The position numbers and the translations under genes were made by a program. From Ligula intestinalis (Eukaryota; Platyhelminthes; Cestoda; Diphyllobothriidea; Diphyllobothriidae), in NCBI GenBank assembly GCA_036362985.1, contig JAYGXS010000003.1:46091436-46155435 (forward strand): a DNA stretch of 64,000 bases. Direction: 5' to 3'. The notes beneath the pieces are model-generated. The model had not been told where the DNA came from, did not search any database, and worked only from the letters and a program-made list of their open reading frames with translations. Shown piece after piece: positions 21,441 to 33,825 of this stretch. Position 1 is the first letter of the stretch. The number at the start of each line of letters is the position of its first letter.

Positions 21441-21560
21441 AACGTTATTCGGGTTTCGCTCCCATAACAAAGACCGAACGTGGGCGCGTGGTGGCACGCA
21501 TAGGGCCGGCCTTGGCCGAGCCAGCCACCTGCACTCGATCCCGCCTCCGGCTTTCTTGAA
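21435..21560 (+). repeat. Family B repeat, copy 2
   Basis: Best copy: GTTATTCGGGTTTCGCTCCC, then ATAACAAAGACCGAACGTGG, then GGTGGCACGC and CAGCCACCTGCACTCGATCC. It is immediately adjacent to the truncated LINE, so it may be that element's flank or a separate insertion. Confidence 0.65.
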
Positions 21561-24500
21561 TGTTTCTTGACACCAGTCTCAGCTGGGCGAGGGAAGAGAG
21601 AGAGTACGGTAGATGTTGTGAAGGTCTACTATCACTGAGGACTAACTCACGCGCAAGTAACCGTCCCTGCACGACCCTGTTATGGAGCATTCGGGGACAT
21701 CCTCGAAGTCGATGATGAAACTGTCGGTGGGGGAGGTAGCAGGTGGCATGTCAAGGGATGGTGGTAAGAGTGAGGGGTGTGGTAGTCACTGCCGACTAGC
21801 GCGAGAGTTAAGCTAGGGAGGATGGTGTCGGCGATTGAGAATTGCGTGCTATTGGAAGGTTGAGCATCGATTTCGGGGCTGGTCATCGTCGTCATCGTCG
21901 TGCAATTCGAAAAAAGGCTAGACAGAAGGGATTTTCATCGATGTAGAAGGTGATGCTGTCTGAGTATTGTTGCATGGCGTCCGAAGATGTCCGACGAGGC
22001 CGATTCGCTCGCAGAAGGTCCATTGGCAGCGCGGGCGTGTTTGGAAGGCTTGTGTATTGGTAGTGTACATTCGCGGCGCTTGTGACTTCGAGCCGCCCTT
22101 TTAGCCTTGACAGCGACGATCCGGTTTGCTTTGTAGATTGCTGCACCAGTCCACACTGCTCTCTGACAGTTCGATCAATTTCGGACAAGGTTGTCCCATG
22201 TCGCCTGGTCTCTTTCTGAACTATTCAGAGAGCTTTTCAAGGTGTCCTTGTAGCGTCATCTTCGTTAATCTTGTCGGCGAGCACCCGTGGCAAAATCTCC
22301 TTAGAGGAGTCGTCAAGGTGATGACGATGATGCTGCTGCTGCTGCTGCTGCTGGTGATGATGATGATTATTATTACTATGATGCAAGGGGTAGGTGCTCG
22401 TCATCCATCCTCACCGGGGGCTACTTCATCGTACTCGCACTTGCCTTAGCGCGGCGTAGAAACTGGAGTCCGGTATATTCGGGGACTTACGTGTCCCGGA
22501 TCCTGTACTGCCATGAAAACTTCAGTATTCTGCAAAGTCAGTCGATGTCGAAGTGATTTAGCTTCGTAACCTGATTTTAAATACAGGGCACCACAAGTAC
22601 AATTGTAGCCATCTTTTAGGGGGAGATACACTGGTCGAAAAAAACGATGGTGATCCAATACGACATTATTGGAACAATGGCTAATGCATGAATATTTGGA
22701 TTGTATCGAGGCCGTACCCTGACGCATAGACCACCAACGCATGAGCCGTGGTTCCGATGATTCTGTACTGGAGCGCCATCGTGTCCCTTGGACAGTACAT
22801 CTCCACCCAAAAGTCAGCCACAGTTGCACTTATGGCACCCTGCAAACCTGGCCTCGTCGATTTTAGGAGGTTTTCTTGTGTTCCATTCAGTTTTCCTCTC
22901 TTAGCGACGGATACTATTCCGGAGCAGACTTCCCGGCAGTAATTGAACCCCTGAAACACAGTATTTTAGGAGCAACCAGTAAATTTTGAGCCTTCGTTCA
23001 GTGGAATTCGCTTGCTCCGGGACTGAACTAGCTCTAAACTTTCATAGAGCTTCAAATCTTCCGGTTAAATCGAAATAATGAAAGAATTTGCTCCCCTGTC
23101 TTACTGATTGAACTACCCAGCGACCTTTTCTTCTGCACCTTCATATCGACGCATTCTATCCATGGCCTACTGCATTTGCGGCAAGATTTTTCGTCTACAA
23201 AGAGACCATGTCAGAGGAAATACCGTGATGTCACTTCTGCACTGTGCATTACTTCCGTACAGAATCATCTATGCCTTCTGAAAGGTGTGCTGAAGTAGGA
23301 GCCAAAAATGAAGGCATTAGTCATACTATATTAGCACCGAAAAGCGTTTGTAAGCCAGAAGCTGCTTCTGTTGTGGAATTGAACTGACAGTTATGTTCGA
23401 CCCTCGCGGTACAGTCGCACGGTTAGATAGCGCTTCCCAGTTTCCATCCGTGAACGCACACGACCGGCACCCTGTAGGACGCACAATTGCAAATCTCCCT
23501 GCACATACAATAGTCGCTAATGACCATGCAACGTTCATTATGAAATTTGACCTGGCATTTTAGCGTATATTTAGTAGCACTATTTTGATTCATTCAGTTT
23601 ATTGGATTCTGCGAAAGCCTTTTACTTAGTTAAATCGTCATTTTAGTTAGGTTTATTAAGATAAATGGCCATTAATTTTGGGGAAGTTGGGAGTTGTCTC
23701 ATACCGAAGGAAGTTCCTGTGCTATTCTGAACGAAAGATCCAAACTGCACATTAATGTTGACAATACTAAGAAGGAACTCCAAAATAAGTGAAATAGGTA
23801 TAAATGATACCCCTTCCCGAACTGGAAAAGTTTGTCGAAAATTGTTCAAATTCAAGTGAAGCCAAGTTAAAGGAATCAAATTTGTTTGCATTAATATTGT
23901 AGATTTGTATTAAAAAATAATGTTTAGCTATCCTGTGAAGTTTTTTGCCTAAAATGCCGTAAAAAAAAGTTTGTTTGAATGCATAAATAGTTCGCTTTTT
24001 CACCTTGACACAAAAACAAAACATCCAACATGCTAATGCTAAGTTAAGTCGTGTAGAAATATAGTTTTTTGTGTACTTTACGTTCACATTTTGCGTTTTT
24101 TGGAAACGGAACAGACAGAAGAATTATAATTATTTAAAAAATGGCAATGTATATGGCCAGTTTTTTGAATGAGCATAATTATATCAGAAAGTGGAATTAA
24201 TTCACTCATGTGAAAACTAATTTATTATAATGAGAAAAGAAAGTTCTTTCATCTCCAGTAAAATTTAATCGTTTATCTTCAGTTAACTTCAATACATTCG
24301 CAAATTTCATTGCGATATTACGTTGGAAAAAGTAAATATACGCAGATGTTCGTTCGCTGAATATCTAATCAAAGCACTTTCTAAGAGGTAACCTTTTATG
24401 GGAAGTTTCTTTATTTATCTCAGGAATAGTAGTTTCACAACTCCACTGCGGACAAGATTTACCCACGACAATGTGTTTTGCTGTTTCGAGGCATTTCTGT

Positions 24501-24850
24501 TTAACAAAAAGGTTGCCACATTCATTAAAACTAATATCGAAAAACACTTTATTTCGGTAAATGCTCTTTATATCTATCTTATTGAAAAGGTTTTGTTGTA
24601 AAAGTGGTTGCTTCAAGTTTTCAATTTAACACAATATCTAAATTTATTGTTCTAATTTATAGCTCTTTTTTACGTCTCCAAAACCGCGGGGTTATCGAGA
24701 AAATTTGAGTTTTCTTTACAAACACTTCGTAATTCCTACAGTTCTTTTAAGTGCTTAATATGCTTGATGCAGTTTATTATTATTGCTAAATCTTCATAAA
24801 TGCATTCAAACTGGTATTCGATTAATGATCAAATTTATACAAAGTTATGA
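21561..24850. other. No gene recognised; trinucleotide tract
   Basis: Contains a CTG/ATG-rich microsatellite at 22322-22385. Minus-strand ORFs at 22446-22829 and 22681-22959 look compositionally coding (one has SATVADFWVEMY) but do not resolve into a known domain. From about 23600 to 24850 the sequence is strongly AT-rich with no feature. Confidence 0.4.
22322..22385 (+). repeat. Trinucleotide microsatellite (CTG)n-(GTGATG)n-(ATT)n
   Basis: A compound tract of six to seven CTG units runs into GATGATGAT and ATTATTATT with no coding context. Confidence 0.9.
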
Positions 24851-24939
24851 AAATTGCATGGTCTTTGGCGACTACTGTACAACTCACATTCACGTAGAAA
24901 GCTTTCTTCCCGAACAGTGAAGGCGACTAACGTGATCGG

Positions 24940-25327
24940 CCCATCCACTACCAATCGCCTGCTTTACATTTATGTCAGGATTTCCTGCCGTAACTTCCTC
25001 GTCGATACTGGGTCGCAGATTTCCCTTATTCCACCTACTTCGACTGACCGTAAGTCCCCAAACTCTTCATTTTTCCTTCAAGCAGCCAATAGTTATCCCA
25101 TTAAAACTTTTGGTCAACGATCTCTTACTCTAGATTTAGGTCTGCGAAGTTCATTTCGCTGGATATTTATTATCGCTGACGTTCATACCGCCATTCTCAG
25201 CACCGCTTTTCTCTCATTTTTCGGTCTTCTAGTTGACATCAAGTCCCATAAACTAGTCGATCCTAAGACATCTTTATACTGCAAATGTTCTAGTCGTACC
25301 CTTTTATCCCCTAGTCTACGCATTTAA
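24940..25327 (+). pseudogene. Gypsy aspartic protease
   Basis: FLVDTGSQISLIP is the retropepsin active site. ILSTAFLSFFGLLVDIKSHKL corresponds to the C-terminal ILG.DFL......LVD....RL. The tract is open from 24854 to 25327. Confidence 0.8.
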
Positions 25328-25432
25328 TCAATCCCTTCGTCTTCTCCCTACCATTTGTTACTTTCTGAATTTTCTTCTATCGCACGACCCTCACAGTTTA
25401 ACCAACCCATTAAGCATTATGTTGTCCACTAT

Positions 25433-26030
25433 ATTTAAACTTCCAGATCATCCGTTTTTAGTCGTCCTCATCGCTTAGCCACCGGCAAGTTAGCTATCAC
25501 TAAGGGTGAATTCAGTCACATGAAGGAGCTTGGCATAGTAAGGCCTTTCACTAGTCCATGGGCTGCACCTTTACATATGGTGTGTAAAAAGTCTCTCATT
25601 GACTGGCGCCCCTGCGGAGATTATCGACGATTGAACACCTGCACTGTGCCCGATCGATATCCCCTTACCCCACTTACATGACTTTTCATCTAGCTTTTAA
25701 GGAGCAAGTGTTTTCCAGTATTAACTTAGTAAAAGCCTTCCATTAGATACCCGTTGCTCCAGAAGACATTTAGAAAACGGCGATTACTACACCGTTTGGT
25801 CTGTTCGAGTTTGTTAGGATGCCCTTTGGACTACGTAACGCTGCTCAAACTTTTCAGTGCTTCATCAACGAAGTCCTCTGCGACTTACCTTTCGTTTTTG
25901 TGTACGTCGATGATGTTCTGCTAGCAAGTTCCAACGAAGATGAACAGCTTTAACATCTCCGTCTCATTTCTGAGCGATTCAGCCAATTTTGTGTTCTCAT
26001 TAACGCATCGTAATGCGTTTTCGGTGTACC
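25433..26030 (+). pseudogene. Gypsy reverse transcriptase
   Basis: [20 protein letters not shown], then [27 protein letters not shown] and VYVDDVLLAS (catalytic YVDD). In-frame stops interrupt it after PLTPLT, twice around KAFH and PEDI, and after DEQL, with one frameshift near 25690. It is clearly dead. Confidence 0.85.
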
Positions 26031-26269
26031 GTCAGTGTTTTCCCTAGGACGTCGCGTAGATGCTTTTGGTTGTCATTCCTTAGATGCAAAAGTTTAAGCT
26101 ATTCGCGATTTCCCTACTCCCATTCTTTTCAACAACTGCGCCGTTTTATAGGCCTTGTTAATTTCTATCGACGTTTCATCCCGCATTGCGCTGAATTGAT
26201 GTTACTACTTACTAACCTTTTACGCGGAAGCAACCGCGAGTTTTCTTTTTACTGACATAGCAGTAGACC

Positions 26270-26740
26270 CTTTCAATCGTGTCAGAAAGGTACTGGCAGA
26301 TACAACTGCCCTCGTTCACCCTATAGCTTATGCACTGCTCTCCATTGTTGCTGATGCCTCCAATTGCGCCAAAGGTGCCGCCCTTCAACAACAGACACCC
26401 ACGGGCATCCAGCCCTTGGCTTTCTACTCTTCCAAACTGACACCACCACAAACTCGCTATAGAACTTTTGGCAGAGAACTCCTTGCCATTTATTTAGCCA
26501 TTAAACATTTCCGCAACTTTAGTGAGGGTAGAGGTTTTTTTATCAACACAGACCAAAAACCTCTTACTTATGCCCTTTTCACTTCCTCTGACAAGTATTC
26601 ACCCCATGAGGCCAGCCATCTTGATTTCATTTCTCAGTATACCACAGATATTAGATGTCTTAAGGGCCTTTATAATCAAGTTGCTGACTGTCTTTCTCGA
26701 CCTGGAATTAATGCCATCACTCAGCCTTCTATCGAATTGG
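26270..26740 (+). pseudogene. Gypsy RNase H
   Basis: DASNCAKGAALQQ (catalytic Asp), LAFYSSKLTPPQTRYRTFG with RELLAIYLAIKHF (catalytic Glu), then FINTDQKPLTYAL (Asp) and NQVADCLSRP (last Asp). The order and spacing are normal. The domain reads in one frame from 26416. Confidence 0.85.
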
Positions 26741-26879
26741 AGCGCAGGGCAGAACTGCAAAACCAGCCAACCTTCACTGAAAGCCATGAGCATACTAGTC
26801 TTCAACTCGAAGCTATTCCTTTATCCACCAACACTGGTGCAATCTTATGTGACGTATCGCGCGATGCCTCCCGACCTGT

Positions 26880-28058
26880 AGTGCCAAGCGAAATGAGACG
26901 AGACGTTTTTACTGCGTTGCACAATCTTGCTCATCCTGGCATCCGCAGTACCCAGCGCCTGGCGAGCGAGCCTTTCGTTTGGCCAAGCATGAATACTGAT
27001 ATCTGCCAGTGGACCCGTTCATATTTGGCTTGTCAGAAGGCCAAGGTCGAGTGACACAACAAAGCCCTAATTAGCACATTTCTTGCACCCAATGCACGTT
27101 ATGCACATGTCCAGATCGATTTGGTAGGTCCTTTACCAACATCACGTGGTTGCAACTATTTACTTACTGTCATTGACCGATTCACTCGTTGGCCCACTAC
27201 AACCCTCATAACTGATAAAACCGCAGATTCGGTTGCTCACGCCTTCTCGGAACACTGGATCTCCCATTTTGGCGTCCTCTCAACTATTACCACCGATCGA
27301 GGCCAACAATTCGAGTCTCGACTTCTTAACAGCCTTATTGACTTACTCGGATGTTCCCGCATGCGTACGACAGCCTACCACCCCTCATCAAATGGCTTAG
27401 TTGAACGTTTCCATCGTCAACCCAAAACCTCGCTCCGATATCATGACAACCCTTCCCATTGGAGCGAGCACCTACCTTTGGTCATGCTTGGCATTCGTAC
27501 TGACTTAAAGCCTGACTTGGAGTGCTCCTCTGCTGAGCTTGTTTACGGTTCTACCCTACGGATCCCCGGCGATTTTTTTGGGCACTCTCGAAGCTCAGCC
27601 GACCTGGATTCCATGGATTATGTAAAAGACTGCGCCAAGCCATGTATCATCTGCGTGCAATTCCTCCACGTACTTCAACAAGTTAGTCATACATCGACCC
27701 TAACTTACTAGCATGTGCTTTTGTATTTGTTCGCGTAGATAGTGTTCGCCGACCACTACAGCAACCCTACGACAGACCGTATAAGGTAATACCTCGCATT
27801 GACAAGCATTTTACGATTGCCCGAGGCGGCCGCACCGACGTGGTCTCAGTCGATCGGCTGAAGGCAGCTTATACCGATCTTCCTTCGACGGCTCCAACCA
27901 AACAACCTCCACCCGGCACATTGCCAATTCCTTTATCCACGACTCCACTTACACGTGCTAACCCCGCGCTTTCCCCCATCCCAAATCCCCCTCTCCTTAC
28001 ATGCAGCGGACATCATGTCCGTTTCCCCGACCGTTATCAACTTGTAACATATGCTTAA
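26880..28058 (+). pseudogene. Gypsy integrase and C-terminal tail
   Basis: An H..H...C..C zinc-binding region (HNLAHPGIRSTQRL...CQWTRSYLACQKAKVE) is followed by an in-frame TGA at about 27052. The DDE core follows: VQIDLVGPLP, ITTDRGQQFES and NGLVERFHR. A frameshift near 27650 precedes RPLQQPYDRPYKVIPR and RTDVVSVDRLKAAY, then a Pro-rich tail ending HHVRFPDRYQ, typical of Gypsy polyproteins. Confidence 0.85.
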
Positions 28059-28108
28059 CACTCCCATATTATTCACATATTAACATTTTTTCTGAACTCC
28101 GTTCTCCT

Positions 28109-28123
28109 AGGAGGGGGAGTATT
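28109..28123 (+). other. Polypurine tract and LTR start
   Basis: AGGAGGGGGAG followed by TAT and TGTAGTG. This sits where the 3' LTR should start, after the tail of pol. The far LTR edge could not be fixed because no second copy is in the window. Confidence 0.6.
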
Positions 28124-28439
28124 GTAGTGTTTCTGAACTGTCCCTTTGTTTTACTTAGTTAAATATGCCTTGCGTAAACTTAACACAACTTTTGAATTAC
28201 ACATTGAAAAAGCACGTGCTTTTATCTGCAAACGACCATGTTCTTATTCATTGGTTTGTAACAGTTAGGATAGTCCTATCTCAGGTTCTTCGATATATTA
28301 TACCGTATCCTGACACATTCATGTAAGCTTTTAGTGACCTCCCGTGCACGCCCCGAAAGAGGTCGCGTGACCGACCTTTCGGACCGGCTGTAGACTACGT
28401 GAGAACCCCCACGGTGGCCTGGCCGCAATCCACTGTAGC

Positions 28440-28640
28440 CTGACCTCAACGCGTACAATGAGATGTCCACATTAGCAGGCTAAACTCAGTTGGTAGGTCT
28501 TCTTCAATCTGTTTGGTTACAGAACTCAATGCGGTGACGGGCGTCAGGCCAGCACTTCGGGCCAAGCCACCCCAGGGAATGGACTCTTCCTATCACGTTG
28601 GTCTTCCCATTGTTGTAACGGTGACTGTGTCCTTCTCACC
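28440..28640 (+). repeat. Family A repeat
   Basis: ACAATGAGATGTCCACATTA, TTGGTAGGTC, CTCAATGCGGTGACGG and GAATGGACTCTTCCTA occur in family A order. Confidence 0.55.
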
Positions 28641-28854
28641 GTCTTATGACGAACTTTGGAATCCCAAAGGAAGAGCACAATAAGAAAGGCGTAGAAGTGG
28701 AAGCCACCCGGAGGATAGTTTATTGTGTACAAGTACCGGAGTTGTTGTCTCGGGCGCAGTTGCCACTGGCCAGCGCGCTGTTGTGGGCCAATGGGGTGGA
28801 CTGGCATTGTCCTTGTCTGTCTGTGTGCAACTCACTATCTGAGATGTGGCAGTT

Positions 28855-29290
28855 ATATCGCAGGGGGTTAAGTGAGTCTAACCGTGCAACTGCGATCTTA
28901 AGACCATGGTTACTTAGTGCTGAGGAGAGAAGTCTTTAAAGGCCAGAGTAGATGGAAGAGTTTATTGTGTACACAACGGAAGAGGAGAATAGATTGACTT
29001 GGGAGAGATACGTCCGATCAGTAGGTTGACCGGGCCCAAGTGAGGTCTTAGAGTAGTCGGGCCAGAGGACAGATAGAGGGAGATCTTTCATTGGGTAGGT
29101 TGGCCTGGAGATTTTGGGCAGAGAGGCAACTTGCGTCGGGCACGCGTGCAAGCTCATCATTCGTCGCCTCATAGATGTGAGAACTATGAGTGGCTGATCG
29201 AGACGTCGAGAAAGCACATCGGTGAGCGTTCGGGAAAGTGCACTTCGACGCGAGCTAGTCAGGCAGGCACGACCCGCTGCAGTTACTTAT
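28855..29290 (-). repeat. Family A-related repeat, tandem pair member 1
   Basis: In reverse it carries TGTGTACACAATAAACTCTT, TCTGGCCTTTAAAGACTTCT, and AACCATGGTCTTAAGATCGC. Its distal part (28960-29290) is shared with 29640-29900, including CACGCGTGCA, GACGTCGAG and CGACGCGAGCT. With the next entry it forms a direct duplication of roughly 660 bp period. Confidence 0.6.
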
Positions 29291-29514
29291 AAATGATCGT
29301 CAAGTGCGTTTGCTTGTGGCATGATCGGGCGCGTCGAAATGCGGTCACCTGCCGTGGCGAACCTAAATGGCCCTTGAGGAACTCCGAATAGTTGGAGACG
29401 CGCGTGGGCTCACGTGCGTATGTGCCGGTCCAGAGGTTGAAGGTCATCGCGTGGGCACAGTCACAGCAAAGGCCTATGACCTAGCGGCAGTCCGCTGTTG
29501 GCAAAAGAATCATT

Positions 29515-29900
29515 GTTGCAGTTATCGCAGGGGATTAAGTAAGCTAAACCTTAGCCGCTGTGATCTTCAGACCATGGTTCCTTAGGAGAGAGGAAGTCTT
29601 GGGAAGGCCAGAGTATTAGGAACAGTATATTGTGTACACAAAGAAACGAAGAATCGATGGAAAATTTGACTTGGGGGCACACGACCAGCGAGGAAGGCCA
29701 GCCGGGTCCAAGTGCCAGTTTGGCAGCAGTCAGGCCAGTGGGTAGAGAGAGGGAGCGATTCACGCGTGCATGCTTGCTATTCGTCACCGTGCTAAGGACC
29801 ACCATTGCGGCATCTGTGATTGGCTGTTCGCAGACGTCGAGGTTCGCAGTCGTGAGATTCTAGCGGAGTTCAATTCGACGCGAGCTTGTCACTACACAGT
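29515..29900 (-). repeat. Family A-related repeat, tandem pair member 2
   Basis: Direct repeat of 28855-29290: CGCAGGGGATTAAGT, AGACCATGGTTCCTTAGG, GGCCAGAGTATTAGGAACAG, TTGTGTACACA, GGGTCCAAGTG, CACGCGTGCATG and TTCGACGCGAGCTTGTCA appear in the same order. Non-coding. Confidence 0.6.
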
Positions 29901-29969
29901 CAGCCGCAGGCAAGACGCCTCAGGAAAGTCTGTGAGGTTGCTGGCATTCGGTTAGGCTAGGCTCCTAAC

Positions 29970-30060
29970 ACCCATGATTTCTTTACTACTAAGGAATCGG
30001 GCCTGAAGATTGTAGGGACAAGGATTAACCTTATTAACCTTAATTTCTCGATAAGTTCGC
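29970..30060 (+). repeat. Family A repeat, 3' end only
   Basis: AAGGAATCGGGCCTGAAGAT and AACCTTAATTTCTCGATAAG match the 3' end of the copy at 14885-15220 almost exactly. Confidence 0.6.
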
Positions 30061-30519
30061 AGAATAATGATGCAGCTTTGATTTACACAGCCCTAAAATC
30101 ATGGTCAAAAGGATACTTGTAGATCATAACCCATACCTCAATTAACTTTAATGGATAATTTAAAAGCAAAGCCACTCGTAATAAATAGGTTTAATAAAAA
30201 TCACAAACCTCTGGAGAGAAGCACCAAAATGATTGTTAGTGAAGGACCGAAAGAAGTGGAGAATACCGGGGAAACCGAGCATGCGAAGTATTCGTAATTT
30301 CCGACACCGCCACTGGTCAGAATTCATTCGGTCAAAGCCTTCGTAATGACTAACTTCGCATAGACGCTCACGCGCAAAGACTCGCTGATGCTAACAAGTG
30401 CACATACACTGATTTCGGCCTCTGGGACAACCAAGGACAGGTGTGTCTGTCTACTCCGGTCTGGCCAATCAGCTTTTAATGTTGACTAACACAAAGACCA
30501 CTCTCTGTGGCCGCTGGGA

Positions 30520-30735
30520 TGACTGCCGTCACGCCTGCACTTCGGATTCTACCCGGCTCCGGTGCAGACCTACGCTCCTCTGACAGTCAACTTCTTCCTG
30601 TCTATTCTCCACTTCTCCTGTAGAAAATAAACTATTTCTTCCACACTGGCCTCCCACTTATTCCCTTCTCCTAAGGAATCAGGCCTAAAGGTCGCAACTG
30701 GTAGGATTTAACTTTATGAGCTTAACCCCGGTAAT
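30520..30735 (+). repeat. Family A repeat
   Basis: CTGACAGTCAACTTCTTCCT, AAAATAAACTATTTCTTCC, CACTGGCCTCCCACT and CTAAGGAATCAGGCCTAAAG occur in order. Confidence 0.6.
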
Positions 30736-31198
30736 ACCTTCTGTGCATTTTTTCATGGGTCACAACCGTACGCATAATATGCGGCTCCCCTATTGTACTA
30801 GAGTGATTATTCGCTGAAAAGAAGACTGATGTTGGCGGTACGGTGCATTGATGACAAATGAGGACGAGTTGATTCTTATTCGCAATAAAAAAGGTACCTT
30901 ATATGGTGAGCTAGAGGGGCGAATTAGGAAGTAGTAAGTAAGAAAGAGAAGAATTAATGAGAAAAAAGGATGAGCAACCTATGCAGATGGAAATTAAATG
31001 TCTAGAATCGGTAGGTAAAAAAGAAGTAAGGTACCCATTGGCGTTCGTCATCCTATCAATTCTTGGTTGGCACCATATTTTGAAGGCCGTTTTCAGTTAT
31101 CAAGCGGTTCAGTCATGTAATGGTTTAGAATGAAACGCATCCACTCCATAATGGTATACTGACAACAACCTCTTCGTCTGACAGGCACATCAAAAATC

Positions 31199-32000
31199 TT
31201 GGACTCAACCTTTATTCGATGTGCATCGTTGTGCATTTATTCTCTCCCCTGTTCCTGCAGAGCAGGATATATAAGCCGAACAACGCGATGTCTGGAGAAG
31301 AGAATACGCGAGCGCATACCGGCATGGCTCAGCAAAGAAGAGAATAGACCGATATCAAGCTCAATCCTCGCTCACCTACTTGATACGAACCACCAAGTGG
31401 ACGCGAGAGAAGCCTTTCGGGTCATGTACCACGCGCCGACACACGACTCCAAAGGCTTGCGCAAGTGGGTGTTAGCCACAGCAGAGGCCGTGGCAATCAG
31501 GTTTGCAAAACCAAGTCTATGCTGTCAAAAGGAACTGGTACAAGCAATCTGCCCCCTTGACCGACTGCATGCAGAAATTCCACGCCTACTGAAGCCACGT
31601 CGTCCAAAAACACACGAAATGAAGCCACGGAGAGCAGTCAAGCGCAAGCTATGCGGCTGACATACAGACCTCGACTCGCTGGCCGTTAGAATATCCCCCT
31701 GTCTTCTCTGCGCATCGCAACCAACGTCCTACCTGCGCAGGCGCCCGCATTCAGGAGACGAGGGAAAACCCAGCTACTTAATTACCCTCACCCACTCACC
31801 CCCTTCCCACCCCCAACCTGACGATCATATAAATGCTGCAATTAACTGACTATTTTCCCCCATGTCATGTACCGGCTTGACGATGAATGACCGAAAACAA
31901 TTATTTGTCAATACGACTTTTCAATCGAAACATGGGAATTTTCGCAGAACCAATCTTTATTCATTCTGTAATCTGTCCAAATTTTTAACCTGGCGAACAA
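31199..32000 (+). pseudogene. Penelope-like element, GIY-YIG endonuclease end and 3' tail
   Basis: After a damaged start the reading CSCRAGYISRTTRCLEKRI matches the GIY-YIG-type nuclease of Penelope-like elements (YIGRT.R.L..RI.EH). HLLDTNHQVD, EAFRVMYHAP and TAEAVAIRFAKPSLCCQKE follow, then the end of the protein at 31660. A non-coding tail with TGACGATGAATGACCGAAAA (31879) is shared with PLE relics at 16093 and 40138. The RT is absent, so this is a 5'-truncated insertion. Confidence 0.75.
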
Positions 32001-33760
32001 AGTTTCGCAATAATTGACCAATGTCGTGGAGTAAGTGATTCAATGAGATTCGATTTCTCATAAAGACATCAAAGTGCTCTGACTGGTGCGTTGGCTAAAA
32101 CCCCTAAATATACGAAAATAATAAGATTTTAGAAAAGGAATTCTGGGCCGAAAAAAGCGACAGCAGCATGTAAAAAGGTGATATCTGGTAACACTTTAGC
32201 ATGGACTTTCAAATCAGCAAAAAATCCAAACATTGCGTCTTGATCCCATGGAATCCGTTAGCCACCGCCCAAACAGGCTGCAGAGCTACTCTGCATTAGA
32301 ACGGGACCATACTAACTCATGGGATGCGTTGATGGAGCTCTGCTTGGTCCGCGTGATTTCTTAAGAACGGTCGCTCATGCATGTGACGCGCTAGACCGCT
32401 GCTTATCACTGGTAAGTCCGTGAGGCAATCTCATCCCCCAGTGGATCTGATAGAGATCACTGATGCATACGACAAGGTAGTGAGAGTTTGGTTGTTCCGT
32501 CTTGGATCCAGAACCGGATTCCTTCCCTAGAGCCAAGCAAGTATATTGTGCGGCTAGCACGACACGCTAGTAGTCGTACCTTCGATGTTTTCCTACTGAC
32601 GGTATAACTCAGGCTCTCCTAGGACTGTCGCTTAGGCTGAACTTGTTAGGATCTTAGCCAGAAAAAGTGCTAGCAACATTTGGAGGCTTTCATAAGGCAT
32701 CGAGCCTAGCCAAATGTCTTTGTTTGTTAGGTCTGACCGCATACAGGCGATGACTGTCCATACAATGACTTTCGACCGCACGCACGCACACGAGCCTACG
32801 CAAGGCAAAATTGTTCGCTGTTCCCCGAGAGTCAACTGGTCGCGTGACGTTATCCCAATGCGGCCAACCAGGCCACAATAAATGCGCGGACAATATGTTA
32901 TAAGTCACTGTCACCCCTGACAGGGAGAGATGCAGCCACACCGGATAGCGAGGACACGCTAGTCCGCTCCCATCGCCTGGGCTTGCCCCCGAGATGGGAC
33001 AAAGAGCGCACTGGAGATTAACCAGCGGCAACAGCTACTCGAGACAGCTCCTCCGGGTTTTGTATACAATAAACCCTCCTCCGGGTGAATTCCAGAATTA
33101 TGCCCTTCTTATTGTGTTCTTCCTTGGGGATTTCAACAGGGCGTAATTCGACGGTGACACACGTAAGATGCCACCGTTACACAACATTCGTGACCTCGTC
33201 GTTATAACAGAAATGAACCCGTTTACAGACATTTTCGATGAGATTCTGACTTACACTACGTCCAGACCCCTCTAAATTTAGCCTGGTGCATATGGAATTA
33301 GGGAGCGGATCGTGCGTGACACACGTAGAGTGGGCTGCTTAGAATTTTTAACCGTTGCGACCACGTCCAGCACGAAATTTTTACAGTTGGGTCAATTTAA
33401 TTATTCAAATCTGTCAATCCTCCTCTCCCCCCTTAATATTTTGTCTTCTTGCCACTAAAGTACAGTGGTCGAAAGCGAAGAGAGTAAGATAAATGCAGTT
33501 TCAATACACATCACTAGGTAGAAACATTCACACGCAAGTCCTTGCTTTGTGATCCTCGCAGGGTAGCGGCAGACACCGCTCGCGACGATCTCTGAAGGCT
33601 CTAAATTAAATCCCAAGGAGCAGCGGGAAAACCATATCCATGGTCGGCAACGTCCTCCTCAGGATTGAAATATGTATATATTTAATACTTCAAACCTGCT
33701 AACCCCCTCCCCCGATTAGTAAATTGACCAACTGTAATTAGATTCAAGGCTGTCGGCGTG
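32001..33760. other. No gene recognised
   Basis: A tract at 33030-33110 (CTCCTCCGGG, then ATACAATAAACCCTCCTCCG) is loosely related to family A. Nothing else could be assigned. Confidence 0.4.
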
Positions 33761-33825
33761 CCTTCGTAGCTCAATTGGTAGAGCGTTGGCTGTACGAAAG
33801 CCTTTCCTGCTGATAGCTCTTAGGT
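33761..33825 (+). pseudogene. Truncated tRNA-Tyr-like sequence
   Basis: CCTTCGTAGCTCAATTGGTA resembles the 5' half of eukaryotic tRNA-Tyr, with an A box (TAGCTCAATTGG). TGTA at 33791 fits the GTA anticodon region. A possible 20-25 nt intron is followed by CTCTTAGGT, like the tRNA-Tyr variable loop. The T arm and 3' acceptor strand are missing: the sequence runs into ATGTTTCTCTATATA. It is a tRNA-Tyr pseudogene or the head of a SINE, not a working gene. Confidence 0.5.

Larger units (their letters stand above)
24854..28150 (+). mobile_element. Decayed Gypsy LTR retrotransposon (pol region with 3' LTR start)
   Basis: Protease, reverse transcriptase, RNase H and integrase lie in Gypsy order on the plus strand, followed by a polypurine tract (AGGAGGGGGAG, 28109-28119) and TGTAGTG at 28123, taken as the 3' LTR start. 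Stops and frameshifts occur in every domain. No gag and no 5' LTR were seen upstream of 24854, which is unrelated AT-rich DNA. The RT resembles the fragment at 5855-6520, so they may be one family. The integrase end and tail are of the type found in fluke CsRn1-like elements. Confidence 0.85.

Noticed and set aside
22446..22959. Minus-strand ORFs with SATVADFW, like a protein tyrosine phosphatase motif
   Set aside because: Only six or seven residues fit, the surroundings (CPRDTMALQYRIIG) do not, and no signature HCSAG motif or matching exon was found.
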